DNA of 64,000 nt, taken from Aeromicrobium sp. CnD17-E (GTDB lineage Bacteria; Actinomycetota; Actinomycetes; Propionibacteriales; Nocardioidaceae). The stretch spans positions 1 to 64,000 of the forward strand of contig NZ_JAMXRU010000006.1 of assembly GCF_024124745.1 (NCBI RefSeq), given 5' to 3'. Shown here one piece after another: positions 46,140 to 53,913 of this stretch. Position numbers and translations under genes: made by a program. The notes under the pieces are model-generated. The model was not told the origin of the DNA and did no database searches. It saw nothing but the letters and a program-made list of their open reading frames with translations. The stretch's first letter is position 1; each line of letters opens with the position of its first letter.

Positions 46140-48131
46140 ATGCCTGACAAGTCTGCGCCCGACCGCCCCTGGGTGATGCGCACGTACGCCGGTCACAGCT
46201 CCGCAGCGGAGTCCAACGCGCTGTACCGCAAGAACCTCGCGAAGGGGCAGACCGGGCTCTCCGTCGCGTTCGACCTGCCCACCCAGACCGGGTACGACCC
46301 GGACCACGTGCTGTCGCGCGGCGAGGTCGGCAAGGTGGGCGTGCCGATCCCGCACCTCGGGACCATGCGCCGGCTGTTCCAGGACATCCCGCTCGGCGAG
46401 ATGAACACCTCGATGACGATCAACGCCACGGCCATGTGGCTGCTGGCGATGTACCAGGTGGCCGCCGAGGAGCAGGGCGTCGAGCCCGCGCAGCTCGCAG
46501 GCACCACGCAGAACGACATCATCAAGGAGTACCTGTCGCGCGGCACGTACGTCTTCGGCCCGGCGCCCTCGCTGCGGCTGACGACCGACATGATCGCCTA
46601 CACGGTCAACACGATCCCCAAGTGGAACCCGCTCAACATCTGCAGCTACCACCTGCAGGAGGCGGGGGCCACGCCGACGCAGGAGATCGCCTACGCGCTC
46701 AGCACGGCCATCGCCGTCCTCGATGCCGTGAAGGACTCCGGGCAGGTCGACGACGCCGACTTCGAGAAGACGGTCGGGCGGATCTCCTTCTTCGTCAACG
46801 CCGGGGTGCGCTTCATCGAGGAGACCTGCAAGATGCGGGCCTTCGGCCAGCTGTGGGACGAGATCACGCGAGACCGCTACGGCGTCACCGACCCGAAGAT
46901 GCGGCGCTTCCGCTACGGCGTGCAGGTCAACTCCCTCGGCCTGACCGAGGCGCAGCCCGAGAACAACGTCCAGCGCATCGTGCTGGAGATGCTCGGCGTG
47001 ACGCTCAGCAAGAACGCCCGTGCGCGGGCGGTGCAGCTGCCCGCCTGGAACGAGGCTCTCGGACTCCCGCGCCCGTGGGACCAGCAGTGGTCGCTGCGAC
47101 TGCAGCAGGTGCTCGCCTACGAGTCCGACCTGCTGGAGTACGACGACATCTTCGAGGGCTCGCACGTCATCGAGGCCAAGGTCGCGGAGATCATCGAGGG
47201 TGCGAAGGCCGAGATCGACCGGGTGCAGGCCATGGGCGGAGCGGTCGCGGCGGTCGAGTCGGGCTACATGAAGTCCGAGCTCGTCGCCTCCCACGCCGCG
47301 CGGCGTGCGCAGATCGAGGCCGGCGAGCTCAAGGTCGTCGGCGTCAACAGCTACACCGAGACCGAGCCGTCGCCGCTGACGTCCGACCTCGACGCGGCCA
47401 TCATGGTCGCCGACCCCCAGGCCGAGGCGAACGCGATCGCCGACGTCCAGGCGTGGCGCGACCAGCGCGACCAGGCTGCGGTCGACCAGGCACTGGAGCG
47501 GCTGCAGTCCGAGGCCAAGACCGACACCAACCTCATGGAGGCCACGCTGGCGGCCGTACGCGCCGGCGCCACCGTCGGTGAGTGGGCGGGTGCCCTGCGC
47601 GAGGTCTTCGGCGAGTACCGGGCGCCCACGGGCGTGTCCGGAGCGGTCGGTGTGGCCGAGGCCGGCGCCGAGCTCACGGCCGTGCGCGAGCGCGTGGCAC
47701 GGACGGGGGAGGAGCTGGGCACCCGGCTGCGCTTCCTCGTCGGCAAGCCGGGACTCGACGGTCACTCCAACGGTGCTGAGCAGATCGCCGTCCGTGCTCG
47801 CGACGTCGGCTTCGAGGTCGTCTACCAGGGCATCCGGCTCACGCCCGAGCAGATCGTGTCGGCCGCGGTCGCCGAGGACGTGCACGTGGTGGGCCTGTCG
47901 ATCCTGTCGGGCTCGCACATGGAGCTCGTGCCCGACGTCCAGCGTCGACTCCTCGACGCCGGCATGGACGACGTGCCCCTCATCGTCGGCGGGATCATCC
48001 CGGACTCCGACGGCCGCCGCCTCGAGGCCGACGGCATCGCTGCGGTCTTCACGCCGAAGGACTTCGGCATGACCGACATCATGAGCCGTATCGTCGACGA
48101 GGTCCGCAAGGCCCACGGGCTCGAGGTCTGA
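46140..48131 (+). CDS. ecm: Ethylmalonyl-CoA mutase (coenzyme B12-dependent)
   Basis: Converts (2R)-ethylmalonyl-CoA to methylsuccinyl-CoA in the ethylmalonyl-CoA pathway. 663 residues carry both the TIM-barrel mutase domain (about 1-520) and the C-terminal B12-binding domain. Ecm-type signatures: RTYAGHSSAAESNALYRKNL, AFDLPTQTGYDPDHVLSRGE, MNTSMTINATAMWLLA, KWNPLNICSYHLQEAGATP and RFRYGVQVNSLGLTEAQPENN. The B12 motif DxHxxG is D540-G-H542-S-N-G. The single-chain form and these segments favour ethylmalonyl-CoA over methylmalonyl-CoA mutase, from memory of the Rhodobacter enzyme. MeaB and the adenosyltransferase are in the same window. ATG 46140 is the only sensible start. Confidence 0.92.
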   Translation: MPDKSAPDRPWVMRTYAGHSSAAESNALYRKNLAKGQTGLSVAFDLPTQTGYDPDHVLSRGEVGKVGVPIPHLGTMRRLFQDIPLGEMNTSMTINATAMWLLAMYQVAAEEQGVEPAQLAGTTQNDIIKEYLSRGTYVFGPAPSLRLTTDMIAYTVNTIPKWNPLNICSYHLQEAGATPTQEIAYALSTAIAVLDAVKDSGQVDDADFEKTVGRISFFVNAGVRFIEETCKMRAFGQLWDEITRDRYGVTDPKMRRFRYGVQVNSLGLTEAQPENNVQRIVLEMLGVTLSKNARARAVQLPAWNEALGLPRPWDQQWSLRLQQVLAYESDLLEYDDIFEGSHVIEAKVAEIIEGAKAEIDRVQAMGGAVAAVESGYMKSELVASHAARRAQIEAGELKVVGVNSYTETEPSPLTSDLDAAIMVADPQAEANAIADVQAWRDQRDQAAVDQALERLQSEAKTDTNLMEATLAAVRAGATVGEWAGALREVFGEYRAPTGVSGAVGVAEAGAELTAVRERVARTGEELGTRLRFLVGKPGLDGHSNGAEQIAVRARDVGFEVVYQGIRLTPEQIVSAAVAEDVHVVGLSILSGSHMELVPDVQRRLLDAGMDDVPLIVGGIIPDSDGRRLEADGIAAVFTPKDFGMTDIMSRIVDEVRKAHGLEV

Positions 48132-48140
48132 GACCTGGAC

Positions 48141-48182
48141 GTGACGAGGCCCCGCACCGTGCGCGGTGCGGGGCCTCGTCAC
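48141..48182. terminator. Strong bidirectional terminator after ecm
   Basis: Perfect 19-bp stem (48141-48159 with 48164-48182) and a TGCG loop, in the gap between convergent ecm and the ICL/PEPM-family gene. Confidence 0.92.
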
Positions 48183-48186
48183 GTCG

Positions 48187-48960
48187 TCAGTTGAGGACGC
48201 GGAAGTCGTCGGGCAGCCCGCCGCCGGCCTCGACGTCGCGCGCGAGGTCCTGCAGGGCCATGAGGGCGACCGACTGGGTGAACGGTCCGTAGGAGACCCG
48301 GGCCACGCCGAGCTCCTGCTGCCGGGCGAGCGGAACCGAGCCCGGGTAGCCGATGGTGGTGAGGCGCTGCGGTCCCCACGCGTCGACCAGCGTGCTGATG
48401 TCGTCCTCGGAGAGCGGACCAGGCACGAAGACGACGGGCGCCCCCGCCTCGATGAAGGCCTTCCCTCGCTGGACGGCGTCGGCGATGACCTCGTCGTGCG
48501 GCCGGTCGCCCGCCTGCGCGACGACGTCGGTGCGGGCGTTGAGCACGAACGGGACGCCCTCGGCCTCGCCGGCCCGCACGACGGCCTGAACCGCGGCGAC
48601 GGCCTCGGCGAGCGGCTTCTGCTGGTCCTCGAGGTTGGCGCCGACCGCCCCGACGCCGATCGCCTTCCGAGCGGTCTCGCCAGGGTCGCCGTAGCCCGCC
48701 TCGAGGTCGGCGCTGACCGGGAGGTGGGTGTTCGCGACGATCAGCCCGATCGCGGCGATCATCTCGTCGACGGGGATGTTCTCCCCGTCCTCGTAGCCGT
48801 GCGAGGCCGCGATCGAGTGGCTCGCGGTGGCGAGGGCACGGGTGCCCTCGACCTCGGTCACGACGCGGGCGGTGATGGCGTCCCACACGTTGACGACGGT
48901 GAGCAGCTCCGGAGCGGTGTGCAGGTCGAGCAGGGTCTGGGCACGGGTCGAGAGGTCCAT
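48187..48960 (-). CDS. Isocitrate lyase/PEP mutase family protein
   Basis: 257-residue TIM-barrel protein of the ICL/PEPM superfamily (VNVWDAITARVVTEVEGTRALATAS, PVSADLEAGYGDPGETARKAI, GANLEDQQ, VLNARTDV). The KKCGH loop of true isocitrate lyase is missing and the length is half, so it is a carboxyvinyl-phosphonate mutase or 2-methylisocitrate lyase-like member of unknown substrate. Convergent with ecm. A link to C4/C5 acyl metabolism is possible only by position. Confidence 0.85.
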   Translation of the reverse strand: MDLSTRAQTLLDLHTAPELLTVVNVWDAITARVVTEVEGTRALATASHSIAASHGYEDGENIPVDEMIAAIGLIVANTHLPVSADLEAGYGDPGETARKAIGVGAVGANLEDQQKPLAEAVAAVQAVVRAGEAEGVPFVLNARTDVVAQAGDRPHDEVIADAVQRGKAFIEAGAPVVFVPGPLSEDDISTLVDAWGPQRLTTIGYPGSVPLARQQELGVARVSYGPFTQSVALMALQDLARDVEAGGGLPDDFRVLN

Positions 48961-49018
48961 GGCCCCGACGCTAGGACAGGGGAGCGGGCCCCACCAGCCG
49001 AGTCCCGGGAGCTGGACG

Positions 49019-49318
49019 TCAGGCGGCGCGCAGGCTGGAGCCGGACGACTTCTTGCCCTTCTTCTCGGCCTTCTTCCGGGCCTTCTTGAGGGCTTTCTTC
49101 TTCGCCTTCTTCTTGGCCTTCTTCTTCGCCGCCTTCTTGGAGGACTTCTTGTCCTTCTTCTCCAGCGGCAGGACGGTGCCGTCGTCGTCGATGCGCACGA
49201 GGCGCCGACGCTTGACGCCGTAGCCGTCGGGCAGGGTGCCTTCCTTCAGCATGCGCAGGGGGCAGCGCTTGCACCGCGTCTTGCTGACGCAGCACTTCTT
49301 CTTCGGGAGCTTCGACAC
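49019..49318 (-). CDS. Cys-rich head, lysine-rich tail small basic protein
   Basis: 99 residues, not recognised as a named family. Residues 9-19 (CCVSKTRCKRC) have four cysteines in a CC-x5-C-x2-C pattern and may bind a metal. Residues 20-50 are a compact polar segment; residues about 52-92 are almost all Lys and Ala with KKAAKKKAKKKAKKKALKKA, like histone H1 or the Lys-rich tails of mycobacterial HupB and DNA topoisomerase I, so DNA or RNA binding is plausible. Codon usage matches the surrounding genes (AAG for Lys). Only 58 bp from the preceding gene. Function unproven. Confidence 0.75.
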   Translation of the reverse strand: MSKLPKKKCCVSKTRCKRCPLRMLKEGTLPDGYGVKRRRLVRIDDDGTVLPLEKKDKKSSKKAAKKKAKKKAKKKALKKARKKAEKKGKKSSGSSLRAA

Positions 49319-49384
49319 GAGCAGATCCTAGCGCCGCGGCCCTCGCCCCGCCCGGGTCGCGACGTCGCGACCCGGGCGGTGCGG

Positions 49385-50821
49385 TCAACGCTGGAAGTGG
49401 TGCAGGTCGGCGAACCCGAGCCAGCGAAAGCCGTGGCGGCGCAGCACGGCGACGACCGGGTCGTTCGCGCCGCGGTAGGTGATGGCGGCGGGTGTGGTGC
49501 GCCGCTGCCACGTGCTGTTGGGCGTCCACCCGTAGCCCGAGGCGAACGGGTTCTCCCACGGGTTGATGTCGATCGAGTTCCCGTAGGCGTGGGGGCTCCG
49601 GGTGCCGGGTCGACCCACCACCTGGCGGCAGTTGAAGCCGGAGGTGTTGTCGGCGCGCATCGAGGCGTAGTCGTCGGCGCCACGCAGGGCGCTGCTCCAC
49701 CCGAACCGGTCGACGCGGTACATCGACCGGATGGGTGCCCGCATGCGGAACAGGTCGGTGAACACGGCAGCCGTGGCACGAGCGTGCTGCGCGTGCACGA
49801 CGATCTCACCGCGCCGGACGTAGCCGTCGAAGGCCCAGTAGCTGACGCGGACGACCCGCAGCTGGTCGCGGCCGACGGGGCAGCCGGCGTGCCAGCTGCG
49901 CCCGCGCATCGAGCGCCACATCGCCGTCGGGATGCGCGAGACGGTGGCGTCGGCGCTCACCCGTGCTGCACGCGGCTGGGCGGCCAGGCGGATGCGAGGT
50001 CCGGGCGTGCCCTTCGGCAGCCTGACGACCGATCCAGGGGGACGGTTGTCGACGTAGACGGAGCTCGAGTGGGTCGGCAGCACCGTGCTGGTGCCGAACG
50101 ACCGGACCCGCCAGCGACCGTCGTAGCGCGGCTTGACGTAGGTGGACCCCTTGCCGGCGCGCAAGGTCACGGTGCCGGACCGGACCCACGTGCGCGTGCC
50201 GGAGCGGCGGAACTCCACGGCGAGGCGCGCGCTCACGGCACGCCCGTCGACCGTGCGCCACGAGGCAGCCACCTTCGCCTTCTTGTAGTCGGTGACCGCC
50301 TTCGGCATCGCGATCCGCGCGGTGCTGGGTGCCGCGGCTCCGACGACGTCGGCCGGCGCGGACGCGGCCACGACCGCACCGGCGTCGACGAGCTCCACGC
50401 GCACCGTGGTGCGTCCCGCCGCCGCGGGCACCTTCGCGGTGAACCTGCCATCGCTGCCGACGACCACGCTGGACCCCGATGATGCGGTCCACTGGTCGCC
50501 CGCGCGTCGAGCGACGCGGAGGGCGCTGGTCGGGCCGGCGTCGTCGACCCGCCCCGCCAGCGCCGCGGTGGTGCGGGCCCAGACCCGCACGGAGGTCACG
50601 TCGAGCGTGACGGTGGGGCTCGGCGTCGACGGTGGTGGATCGGTCGGCGCCGGCTCGACGGGGTCGGGCTCGGTGGTCGGTTCCGGAGTCGGGTCAGGGG
50701 ACGGCTCGCTGGTCGTCGTGACGGTCGGGGACGGTGACGGCTCGGTCGCCGTGCTGGCCCGAGCCGCCGCGGTGGGCGTGACGAGGACGGTCGTGAGGAG
50801 GATCACCAGGAACCGGCGCAT
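49385..50821 (-). CDS. Secreted M15-family metallopeptidase with Pro/Thr-rich linker
   Basis: 478-residue exported protein. Signal peptide at 1-23 (MRRFLVILLTTVLVTPTAAARA), then a Thr/Pro/Ser/Glu-rich linker at about 25-75, then beta-rich Ig/Big-like modules, and a C-terminal peptidase domain. The M15 zinc site appears as SPHAYGNSIDINPWEN (H411, D418) with HH at 474-475 near the end. Such domains cleave D-Ala-D-Ala or peptidoglycan cross-peptides. It may act on the cell wall; no other wall genes are adjacent. Confidence 0.85.
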   Translation of the reverse strand: MRRFLVILLTTVLVTPTAAARASTATEPSPSPTVTTTSEPSPDPTPEPTTEPDPVEPAPTDPPPSTPSPTVTLDVTSVRVWARTTAALAGRVDDAGPTSALRVARRAGDQWTASSGSSVVVGSDGRFTAKVPAAAGRTTVRVELVDAGAVVAASAPADVVGAAAPSTARIAMPKAVTDYKKAKVAASWRTVDGRAVSARLAVEFRRSGTRTWVRSGTVTLRAGKGSTYVKPRYDGRWRVRSFGTSTVLPTHSSSVYVDNRPPGSVVRLPKGTPGPRIRLAAQPRAARVSADATVSRIPTAMWRSMRGRSWHAGCPVGRDQLRVVRVSYWAFDGYVRRGEIVVHAQHARATAAVFTDLFRMRAPIRSMYRVDRFGWSSALRGADDYASMRADNTSGFNCRQVVGRPGTRSPHAYGNSIDINPWENPFASGYGWTPNSTWQRRTTPAAITYRGANDPVVAVLRRHGFRWLGFADLHHFQR

Positions 50822-50909
50822 GCCTCACCGTAGGACCGCCGACGCCAGACCGCGCGTCGAGGAGCAAGGTGGCTGCCCACCGGTGCAGCGAGGCGCTCGA
50901 GTGCTCGGC

Positions 50910-51437
50910 TCACCGTGGACGGATCGCACGCAGGTAGCGCTCGGTGACCCGGTCCTGCACCAGACGGGTGAGCGGTCCACCGACCCGGGCGAGCGCGGTG
51001 GCCGGACGTGAGAAGGCGACGATCGTGAACCGTGTTTCGCCGGCGACGCGTTCGACGAAGAAGCTCTCCTCGCCGCGCTCAGGATGACCGCCGAGCGTGC
51101 CGTAGGCGAATCCGACGCGGTCCGGCTCGCCGACGACGTAGACGACGCGGCAGGGTGCGCGCACCTGTAGGAAAGGTGGCCCGATCCGCAGCTCGACGAC
51201 GGCACCGACCTGGACGCGCCCGGCGGACGCCGCGACGCCCAGACCCGCATGCTCGTGCACCTGCCAGGTCATCAGACGTTCGGCCATCGAGGCGAACGCG
51301 TCCGCGTCGTGGGTGACATGACGGACGAGGTGCACGTAGCCGCGCGGGAGCATCGCAGCGGTCGCACCCACCTCGGGATAGGAGAGTGGGAGGTCCGCAA
51401 GCCTCGCCACCCGGTCCGCGCTCAGCATGGCTACCAC
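50910..51437 (-). CDS. DUF1990 family protein
   Basis: 175-residue protein with the DUF1990 signature: LSYPEVGATA near the start, FASMAERLMTWQVHEHAGL, GAVVELRIGPPFLQVRAPCRVVYVV, AYGTLGGHPERGEESFFVER, and ending VTERYLRAIRP. The fold is related to SRPBCC-like proteins; the function is unknown. Either ATG 51437 or ATG 51428 may be the start. Confidence 0.85.
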   Translation of the reverse strand: MVAMLSADRVARLADLPLSYPEVGATAAMLPRGYVHLVRHVTHDADAFASMAERLMTWQVHEHAGLGVAASAGRVQVGAVVELRIGPPFLQVRAPCRVVYVVGEPDRVGFAYGTLGGHPERGEESFFVERVAGETRFTIVAFSRPATALARVGGPLTRLVQDRVTERYLRAIRPR

Positions 51438-51539
51438 ACGCCCATGCTAGGACGGGGCGAGCGGGCGCTCGAGTGACTTCCGTGGGTGCGACACGGTGCT
51501 CGACGCCTCAGGTCCAGTCGTCGACCGCAGCGTCGCGCA

Positions 51540-51965
51540 TCACGCTTCCCATGCGTCGACCCACACCTGATCAGGTGATTCGAGGTCGTGTGACAGCAGC
51601 ACTACTCGGATCCTGGTCGACGTGGGGAACCCCTCCGCGACCGAGTTCTCGTCCGCATCGCCGATCCATAGCCGCCCAGTGGGGGTGTCGAGCCTGCCCT
51701 CGAAGGCGATCGTGCGTCCGTCCTCGAGTTCCGGCCGATCCGACCACAGCCGAACGGTCACGGTCGCCTCGGCCCACTCGAAGTCCCCTTCGAAGGACTC
51801 GATGTCCTGGGCGTGGCGGACGGGCACGATGATGCCCTTCTCGTTCGCCGATATCCCACCGCTTGGATCGACCTCGGGTATCTCTCCACCGAGATCAGGG
51901 TCGGACAGGATCGCGATGCCCCAGTGCCATGGGCGAGTGATGTCGAGCGTGGCAAGGGGTTGCAT
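51540..51965 (-). CDS. Hypothetical protein, 141 aa
   Basis: Not recognised. Soluble, acidic, beta-rich sequence with DITRPWHWGIAILS, GGISANEKGIIVPVRHAQD, TVTVRLWSDRPELEDGRTIAFEGRL and a C-terminal RVVLLSHDLESPDQVWVDAWEA. No cysteine, no signal peptide. ATG 51965 lies 10 bp beyond the duplicated nucS 3' fragment, so it sits in a region that appears to have been rearranged. It may be an accessory gene (for example immunity-type) but there is no direct evidence. Confidence 0.65.
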   Translation of the reverse strand: MQPLATLDITRPWHWGIAILSDPDLGGEIPEVDPSGGISANEKGIIVPVRHAQDIESFEGDFEWAEATVTVRLWSDRPELEDGRTIAFEGRLDTPTGRLWIGDADENSVAEGFPTSTRIRVVLLSHDLESPDQVWVDAWEA

Positions 51966-51974
51966 GGCGTCGAG

Positions 51975-52022
51975 CCTAGAAGAGGCGCAGCGAGGGGTCG
52001 TCGATGCCGCGCAGCGCGTCGT
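51975..52022. repeat. 48-bp direct repeat, left copy
   Basis: Exact 48-bp match to 52752-52799, starting CCTAGAAGAGGCGCAG. Same orientation. Imperfect similarity continues to about 52070. The right copy is the true 3' end of nucS. Confidence 0.95.
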
Positions 52023-52068
52023 CGTCGACGACGACGTGCTGGATGCCGCGGTCCTCGGCCAGCGTGCG
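51976..52068 (-). pseudogene. Truncated copy of nucS 3' end
   Basis: Thirty codons plus stop in the nucS frame ([20 protein letters not shown] then [10 protein letters not shown]) repeat the C-terminus of the intact nucS, differing at two residues (H for C, D for Y). There is no upstream nucS sequence, so this is a remnant. It suggests insertion or recombination at the nucS 3' end. Confidence 0.85.
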
Positions 52069-52141
52069 GGACCGCCACGGCTGCTCATCACCGTCCGCTC
52101 GTCGTGGGTCGCTGCGTCCACTCGGGCAATACGCTGCGGGA

Positions 52142-52756
52142 ATGGCCGTGTCGACAGCAGACGAGGGCGCTGTCTGGGCGCGCGCCTTCCCCACCCGCCT
52201 GGCCGACGACGTCGCTGCGGTCGTCGCTGCACTCCCGGCTGCCTCGCACGCGACCACGGCTCACACGATCGACTCCGCACGCCGTCCTCGAGGGGTCGTG
52301 GTGGACGGAGTGCGGGTGGAGATCCCCGCGCGGCAGTACCACGGAGCCATGGACGCTCCGGCCCGCTCGCGGCTCACGTCCACGCAGGTGGGCGTCGCAG
52401 CGTGCATCCACTCGCGCCACCACGACGGGCGCGAACGTCAGGCGTGGCTCCCGAGGCTGCTCGCCTTCGACGATCCGTGCGCTTCGCCCTTCGTCGTCCA
52501 GCTCCTCGGGGAGTACGTGCTCGAGATCGTCACCGAGATCGAGTCGACGCTCAGGTCGGGGAGTACGGCAGCGCGGACGATCGAGAGGCTGACGGCCTTC
52601 GTGGACGGGAATGCTCCGTTCATGGCGCTCACGCGCGATCGGGCCCGCAGCTACTGGTGGAAGTACCACATGTATCCACACGCGACGTTCGCCGACTACC
52701 CGGCCGCGAGGGCGCTCGACCTCCTGGAAGACCGCGCACGCGGCGCATCGTCCTAG
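52142..52756 (+). CDS. Unknown protein between duplicated nucS 3' ends
   Basis: 204-residue soluble protein, not recognised. A charged helical N-terminus ([20 protein letters not shown]), then [22 protein letters not shown] and a C-terminal [20 protein letters not shown]. The last part recalls uncharacterised DUF6000-like proteins, but only loosely. It lies between two copies of the nucS 3' end and its TAG lies inside the right repeat. ATG 52142 has a purine-rich upstream. Probably accessory or laterally moved. Confidence 0.7.
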   Translation: MAVSTADEGAVWARAFPTRLADDVAAVVAALPAASHATTAHTIDSARRPRGVVVDGVRVEIPARQYHGAMDAPARSRLTSTQVGVAACIHSRHHDGRERQAWLPRLLAFDDPCASPFVVQLLGEYVLEIVTEIESTLRSGSTAARTIERLTAFVDGNAPFMALTRDRARSYWWKYHMYPHATFADYPAARALDLLEDRARGASS

Positions 52757-52799
52757 AAGAGGCGCAGCGAGGGGTCGTCGATGCCGCGCAGCGCGTCGT
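52752..52799. repeat. 48-bp direct repeat, right copy (nucS 3' end)
   Basis: Matches 51975-52022 exactly; it includes the stop codon of nucS and, on the other strand, the stop of the unknown gene. Confidence 0.95.
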
Positions 52800-53430
52800 A
52801 GTCGACGACGACGCACTGGATGCCGCGGTCCTCCGCGAGCGTGCGAGCCTGCGGCTTGATCTCCTGGGCGGCGAAGATGCCGCGCACCGGCCGCAGCTGA
52901 GGGTCGCGGTTCATGAGCTCCAGGTAGCGCGTCAGCTGCTCGACGCCGTCGATCTCGCCGCGCCGCTTGATCTCCACGGCGACCGACGCGCCCGCGTCGT
53001 CGCGGCACAGCAGGTCGACCGGACCGATCGCCGTCATGTACTCGCGGCGCACGAGCGTCATGCCGACGCCGAGCGTGGTGGTGTGCTCGGCCAGCAGCTC
53101 CTGCAGGTGCTTCTCGACACCGTCCTTGCGCAACCCCGGGTCGACGCCGAGGTCGTGCTGGGAGTCGTGCAGCACCTCGTCGACGAGGATGCGCAGCGTG
53201 TCGTCGGTCTTGCCCGCCTGCACGGTCCACTCGACCCGGCCGTCCTCGGCCGTGCCCTCCTTCAGGGTGCACGGCGGGCTCATCCAGTTCAGCGGCTTGT
53301 ACGACCCGCCGTCGGAGTGCACGAGCACCGAGCCGTCCGCCTTGACCATGATCACCCGGGTGGCCATGGGCAGGTGGGCCGTGAGCCGCCCGGCGTAGTC
53401 GACCTGGCAGCGCGCGACGAGGAGACGCAC
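52753..53430 (-). CDS. nucS: Endonuclease NucS (mismatch-specific)
   Basis: 225-residue nuclease (EndoMS) that cleaves double strands at G-T, T-T and G-G mismatches and provides mismatch repair in actinobacteria lacking MutSL. The N-terminal beta domain ([29 protein letters not shown]) and C-terminal RecB-like domain ([35 protein letters not shown], split) carry the PD-D-EVK site as DLLCRDDAG...VEIKRRG. GTG 53430 overlaps the upstream lipoprotein stop by one base. The intact C-terminus ends PSLRLF; a truncated second copy lies at 51976. Confidence 0.94.
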   Translation of the reverse strand: MRLLVARCQVDYAGRLTAHLPMATRVIMVKADGSVLVHSDGGSYKPLNWMSPPCTLKEGTAEDGRVEWTVQAGKTDDTLRILVDEVLHDSQHDLGVDPGLRKDGVEKHLQELLAEHTTTLGVGMTLVRREYMTAIGPVDLLCRDDAGASVAVEIKRRGEIDGVEQLTRYLELMNRDPQLRPVRGIFAAQEIKPQARTLAEDRGIQCVVVDYDALRGIDDPSLRLF

Positions 53431-53843
53431 TACTGCTGCCGGACCAGCGTGCCCAGACGGAACACGAGGGTCCCGTCCTTCACGGTGCCGCGGTCGGTGT
53501 TGCCGTCGGCGCCCATCAGCTGCACGACACCGTCGGAGACCTCGTAGTCGCCCGTGCGGAACTTCGGCACGCCCTGGAAGTCCTCGGTGAACGTGCCGTC
53601 GGCGGTGAAGGTGACGGTCCAGTCCTTCGCGTCGTCGCGCCAGGTGCCCGCCAGGTCGGCCGCGGTGGCCGGGTTCTCGGTCGGCGCGGCCGACGAGGGC
53701 GACGCCGAGGGCGCGGATGAGGATGCGCTGGGGGAGGGCGAGGAGCCCTCCGGCGTGCCCGGGCCGTCGTCCGTCCCGCAGGCTGCGACGGTCACGAGGA
53801 CGAGGGCGGCGACCCCCGTGGCGCGGCTCATACGTCGATTCAT
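53430..53843 (-). CDS. Putative lipoprotein
   Basis: 137 residues with a lipoprotein signal (LVLVTVAAC lipobox, cysteine at about 22), a Ser/Pro/Ala-rich linker ([20 protein letters not shown]), then a small beta-rich domain ([24 protein letters not shown]) reminiscent of lipocalin-like or META domains. Role unknown. The stop shares a base with nucS, so both are probably translated from one message. Confidence 0.82.
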   Translation of the reverse strand: MNRRMSRATGVAALVLVTVAACGTDDGPGTPEGSSPSPSASSSAPSASPSSAAPTENPATAADLAGTWRDDAKDWTVTFTADGTFTEDFQGVPKFRTGDYEVSDGVVQLMGADGNTDRGTVKDGTLVFRLGTLVRQQ

Positions 53844-53913
53844 AGGACAGTCCTCCCGTAGATCCTGATCGGACGCTAGTGTGTCACGACCCCGTAGTTA
53901 CCTAGGAGTAGGC

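Noticed and set aside
46140-48131. Methylmalonyl-CoA mutase large subunit
   Set aside because: The protein lacks the small-subunit partner and the usual 720+ residue length, and its segments match ethylmalonyl-CoA mutase better; ccr is also in the window.
48187-48960. Isocitrate lyase (aceA) assignment
   Set aside because: Half the length of aceA and no KKCGH motif; only a superfamily-level call is justified.
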